Positions 61,585 through 64,000 of a DNA stretch of 64,000 nucleotides are shown here, piece by piece (the stretch's first letter is position 1; every line of letters begins with the position of its first letter). Location of the stretch: the NCBI GenBank assembly GCA_963722965.1, contig CAVROX010000007.1, positions 62,001-126,000 of the forward strand, in the 5' to 3' direction. The DNA comes from DATLSM01 sp963722965 (GTDB taxonomy: Bacteria > Actinomycetota > Thermoleophilia > Solirubrobacterales > 70-9). Both the position numbers and the translations under genes were made by a program. The notes under the pieces were generated by a model. The model searched no databases. It worked only from the letters and a program-made list of their open reading frames with translations, and was not told the DNA's origin.

Positions 61585-62751
61585 ATGGCGACTAGCGCCG
61601 AGGTGAGCACCCAGACTCAGATCGAGGAGGTGGAGCCGTTCGAGGCTGCCGAGGAGATCAGGGGCGGCGAGGTCGTCCTGATCGACACCCGCGAGCCGCA
61701 CGAGTACCAGGAGGCTCACCTCGAGGACGGGAAGCTTGTGCCGCCCGCTTTGCTTGCCGAGCAGATCGCAGCCGCTGCTCCGCAGAAGTCGGCTCGCACG
61801 ATCCTGTATTGCCGCACCGGCAATCGCTCCGCGATCGCGGCCGCCCAGATGCAGGAGATGGGCTACGAGGACGTTGCCTCGATGGCCGGCGGGATCGTGC
61901 GCTGGCAGGAGCAGGGGCTGCCGGTGATCGCCGCAGAGGGGATGAGTGCCGAGCAGCGCGACCGCTACTCCCGTCACACCCTTCTCCCTGAGGTCGGCGT
62001 TGACGGACAGCTGAAGCTTTTGAACGCGAAGGTCCTGCTGGTCGGCGCTGGTGGCCTCGGCGCCCCCACTGCGCTCTATCTGGCGGCGGCTGGGGTCGGC
62101 ACGGTCGGCCTCGTCGATGACGACGCGGTGGATGCTTCCAACCTGCAGCGTCAGGTGATCCACAACACCGAGCGGATCGGGATGCCGAAGACCCGCTCCG
62201 CCCGTCTCACGATCGAGGCGCTCAATCCCGACGTCGAGGTCATCGAGCACCAGATGCGCCTTGACTCCTCCAACATCATCGAGACGATCGAGGGCTATGA
62301 CCTGATCGTCGACGGGGCGGACAACTTCCCCACCCGCTATCTGCTAAACGACGCTTCGGTACGCCTGCGAAAGCCCGTCGTCTCTGCCTCGATCCTCGGC
62401 TTTGACGGGCAGATCTCCACCTTTGTCCCCTTCGAGGGACCCTGCTACCGCTGCCTGTTCCCGACCCCGCCACCGGCCGAGCTGGCGCCAAGCTGCTCTG
62501 CCAACGGCGTGCTCGGGGTGATGGCTGGGACGATGGGAACCCTGCAGGCCAACGAGGTGATCAAGCTTGTCCTCGGGGTCGGCGAGCCGCTGGTCGGCCG
62601 CCTCCTCCTCTACGAGGCGCTCAGCACCCGCTTCACCGAGCTCAAGGTCCGGCGCGACCCGCAGTGCCCAATCTGCGGTGAGAACGCAGCGGAAATCCCG
62701 GAGTCCGAGCTGGGCAAGTTCCCAGACTATGAGCTCTTCTGCGCCGGTTAG
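61585..62751 (+). CDS. Rhodanese-E1 sulfur-carrier adenylyltransferase/sulfurtransferase (MoeZ-like)
   Basis: A 388-residue protein starting at ATG with AGGAG upstream. Residues 18-115 are a rhodanese domain with catalytic Cys76 in LYCRTGNRS. About 125-370 is a ThiF/MoeB E1-like domain: ATP site LLVGAGGLGAPTALYLA, GLVDDDAVDASNLQRQ, and zinc cysteines CYRC and CPIC. It would adenylate the C-terminal glycine of a MoaD/ThiS-type carrier and transfer sulfur to it. In mycobacterial MoeZ the rhodanese follows the E1 domain; here it precedes it. The carrier gene is 20 nt downstream. Confidence 0.9.
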   Translation: MATSAEVSTQTQIEEVEPFEAAEEIRGGEVVLIDTREPHEYQEAHLEDGKLVPPALLAEQIAAAAPQKSARTILYCRTGNRSAIAAAQMQEMGYEDVASMAGGIVRWQEQGLPVIAAEGMSAEQRDRYSRHTLLPEVGVDGQLKLLNAKVLLVGAGGLGAPTALYLAAAGVGTVGLVDDDAVDASNLQRQVIHNTERIGMPKTRSARLTIEALNPDVEVIEHQMRLDSSNIIETIEGYDLIVDGADNFPTRYLLNDASVRLRKPVVSASILGFDGQISTFVPFEGPCYRCLFPTPPPAELAPSCSANGVLGVMAGTMGTLQANEVIKLVLGVGEPLVGRLLLYEALSTRFTELKVRRDPQCPICGENAAEIPESELGKFPDYELFCAG

Positions 62752-62771
62752 CCGGTAGGTTTCCGGCTCAG

Positions 62772-63045
62772 ATGGCAACGGTTCGCATCCCCCCGGTTCT
62801 GCGGCGCTCAAACCGGCGGCCAGTCCGAGGTTGACGCGTTCGGCTCCAACGTGGGCGAGGTTCTCCGGGCTCTGATCGCCGAGCATCCCAAGACCGAGGA
62901 TCAACTCTTCGGCGCCGACGGTGATCTCAACCGCTACGTCAACGTTTACCTCAACGACGAGGATGTGCGGGTCCTCGACGGCCTCGACACCGCGGTCACC
63001 GAGGCTGACACGGTCGTGATTCTCCCGGCCATGGCCGGGGGCTGA
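62772..63045 (+). CDS. MoaD/ThiS-family sulfur carrier (CysO-like), one frameshift
   Basis: About 90 residues. ATG start: ATVRIPPVLR, then one extra base near 62807, then QTGGQSEVDAFGSNVGEVLR and LNRYVNVYLNDEDVRVLDGL. The ubiquitin-like fold ends in the required diglycine (ILPAMAGG). Between an E1-rhodanese gene and cysM, it most resembles CysO, the carrier whose thiocarboxylate donates sulfur for cysteine in mycobacteria. ThiS or MoaD are alternatives, but no thiamine or molybdopterin genes are nearby. Confidence 0.82.
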
Positions 63046-63175
63046 GGCGCCCGCCGCCGTCTTCCTTGCTCGCCTGGATCGCATGCTGCCTGTCCTTGGT
63101 CTTCAGAAGAAGCTGGGGATAGACCGCCTGGGCGGGGTAGTGCGTCTGTCTGATCCTCTGGGCTCCTCGGGGTAA

Positions 63176-63411
63176 ATGCCAAAGATGGAGGACGAGCGAC
63201 GCCTGCCGCCCCAGCTACCGGGGGATGATGCCGCCGCCAAACGCGCTCAGAACCCGATTCCCGAAGCAAACGGCGAAGGTGTCGGTAAGTGGCGGTGGCT
63301 GGGAATCGGGATCGTCGGCTGGTTGATTACTGGCTTTGGGGGCCTGGTGTCTTGGTCTTGGTGCTGGCCTTCCTAGCCCAACTCCTGATCGCGAATTCGG
63401 GAGCTCACTAG
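63176..63411 (+). CDS. Possible small membrane protein, one frameshift
   Basis: ATG start: PKMEDERRLPPQLPGDDAAA, then a hydrophobic run GKWRWLGIGIVGWLITGFGG. If one base is missing near 63342, the frame continues VLVLVLAFLAQLLIANSGAH to a TAG at 63409, giving a 79-residue protein with two membrane helices. As sequenced it stops at 63376. There is no family match. It lies in the cysO-cysM gap. Confidence 0.4.
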
Positions 63412-63600
63412 ATCCCGGTTTGGCTCCTTGGGCCTAGATGAGTTGCGCTTTGGCGACCGCCACTGCGCCAGATTGAGCGGGGTAGGCGGTCAGTCTGGAG
63501 CTTCGGTGCTGGCAGCTTTCGCATTTGCGTTTGCATGGTCAGCTTCTGGTGCTCGAGATCGCTAGTCGTGGTGCGCGACGGATCGGGGTCGCGCACCGGG

Positions 63601-63616
63601 CTATACTTTTTGAAGT
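63601..63616 (+). promoter_or_regulatory. 16-bp shared element, copy 2 (before cysM)
   Basis: Identical to 61542-61557 (CTATACTTTTTGAAGT). Here it runs into the first GTG of cysM at 63615. If TATACT is the -10 box, the transcript would start close to or at the start codon, so a leaderless message is possible. Confidence 0.65.
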
Positions 63617-64000
63617 GACGGTGGAGGGCCTTCAGAAACGACCCTGTGGGGGGCGCTTTGGCAACATCGTCGAGTCGATCGGCAATACCCCGCTGGTCGA
63701 GTTGCCGCGACTTTCTCCCAAGCCGGAGGTGCGGATTTTCGCCAAGCTCGAGGGCCGCAACCCGACCGGTTCGGTCAAGGACCGCGTCGCCAAGGCGATG
63801 ATCGAGTCGGCCGAGGCCGACGGGTTGATCGAGCCGGGGCAGACGATCCTTGAGCCGACCTCGGGCAACACCGGCATCTCGCTGGCGATGATCTGCAGGC
63901 GCAAGGGCTACCCGCTGAAGGTGGTGATGCCTGACAACGTCACCGAGGAGCGCACCCAATTGCTGCGGATGTACGGGGCTGAGATCGTTTACTCAGAGGG
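63615..64000 (+). CDS. cysM: Cysteine synthase, CysM-type (partial, runs off the window)
   Basis: The first 128 residues are present; the frame is open at the right edge. GTG at 63615 or 63621 are the possible starts. The PLP lysine is in NPTGSVKDRVAK (Lys55), and the phosphate loop is LEPTSGNTGISLAM. RLSPKPEVRIFAKLEGRNPT closely resembles the same block of mycobacterial CysM, which uses O-phosphoserine and the CysO thiocarboxylate. Neighbouring carrier and E1 genes and the shared promoter element support that role over an O-acetylserine CysK. Confidence 0.88.
   Translation, partial: MTVEGLQKRPCGGRFGNIVESIGNTPLVELPRLSPKPEVRIFAKLEGRNPTGSVKDRVAKAMIESAEADGLIEPGQTILEPTSGNTGISLAMICRRKGYPLKVVMPDNVTEERTQLLRMYGAEIVYSE

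Noticed and set aside
63412..63600. A gene in the gap before cysM
   Set aside because: No frame has a credible start and composition on the plus strand; the minus-strand frame here is antisense to cysM.
1..64000. CRISPR arrays, prophage, plasmid origin, rRNA operon
   Set aside because: No regularly spaced repeats, phage structural genes, replication initiator genes or rRNA-like sequence were seen.

Overview
The window is a GC-rich bacterial chromosome segment. Its gene set points to an actinobacterium: a MarP-type periplasmic protease, WS/DGAT acyltransferase, CysO/CysM-type cysteine synthesis, a SUF cluster with SufT, and WhiB-free housekeeping. GTG and TTG starts are frequent. Several families, such as the SHOCT membrane protein and the short TM protein before lysA, fit the Thermoleophilia/Solirubrobacterales. 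That placement is inference and was not tested by phylogeny. The only RNA gene seen is tRNA-Thr at the left edge; there is no rRNA, CRISPR array or prophage.

Layout. 0-10 kb: tRNA-Thr, a SHOCT membrane protein, a PcpA-like ring-cleaving dioxygenase coupled to a maleylacetate reductase-like enzyme, a PlsC-GpsA fusion, an ECF sigma factor with a small TM partner, a rhomboid protease, a cobalamin-binding-like protein and a CorC/HlyC protein. 10-18 kb: beta-oxidation genes (3-hydroxyacyl-CoA dehydrogenase, thiolase, three acyl-CoA dehydrogenases) with TetR-like palindromes in two promoter regions, then a CDF metal exporter. 19-24 kb: lysA-hom-thrC-thrB, an aspartate-family amino-acid operon with overlapping starts and stops. 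24-29 kb: gltB, with no gltD beside it. 29-36 kb: FHA protein, SRPBCC protein, lipoprotein, penicillin-binding protein, MarP, HxlR regulator, xseA-xseB. 36-43 kb: AddA- and AddB-like helicase-nuclease subunits. 43-50 kb: HAD hydrolase, sufT, ABC-2 exporter, FxsA, WS/DGAT, ispH. 50-53 kb: a secreted IPT/PASTA protein, an IS982-family element with terminal inverted repeats, and an orphan glycine-riboswitch-like element. 53-60.5 kb: SUF Fe-S cluster genes in two blocks on the minus strand (Rieske-sufB-sufD-thioredoxin-like and Rrf2-sufC-sufS-sufU) with a plus-strand VOC gene between them. 60.6-64 kb: htpX, then a rhodanese-E1 enzyme, a MoaD-like sulfur carrier and cysM, which is cut by the right edge.

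Two regulatory patterns stand out. First, a near-palindrome with IscR type-1 spacing (GACT-N5-AGTM) lies upstream of both the Rrf2 regulator gene and the Rieske-sufBD block. This suggests one Fe-S sensor ties the split SUF locus together. Second, an identical 16-bp AT-rich element lies upstream of both the rhodanese-E1/sulfur-carrier genes and cysM. This suggests co-regulation of a protein-bound-thiocarboxylate route to cysteine.

Many genes here are interrupted by inferred single-base indels, mostly insertions. They are densest at 12.1-14.0 kb and 58.6-60.1 kb. Because the interrupted genes include ones expected to be essential (sufB, sufC, sufS) and keep their motifs across the breaks, I read most of these as sequence errors. 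Such genes are given as single spans with the breaks noted.
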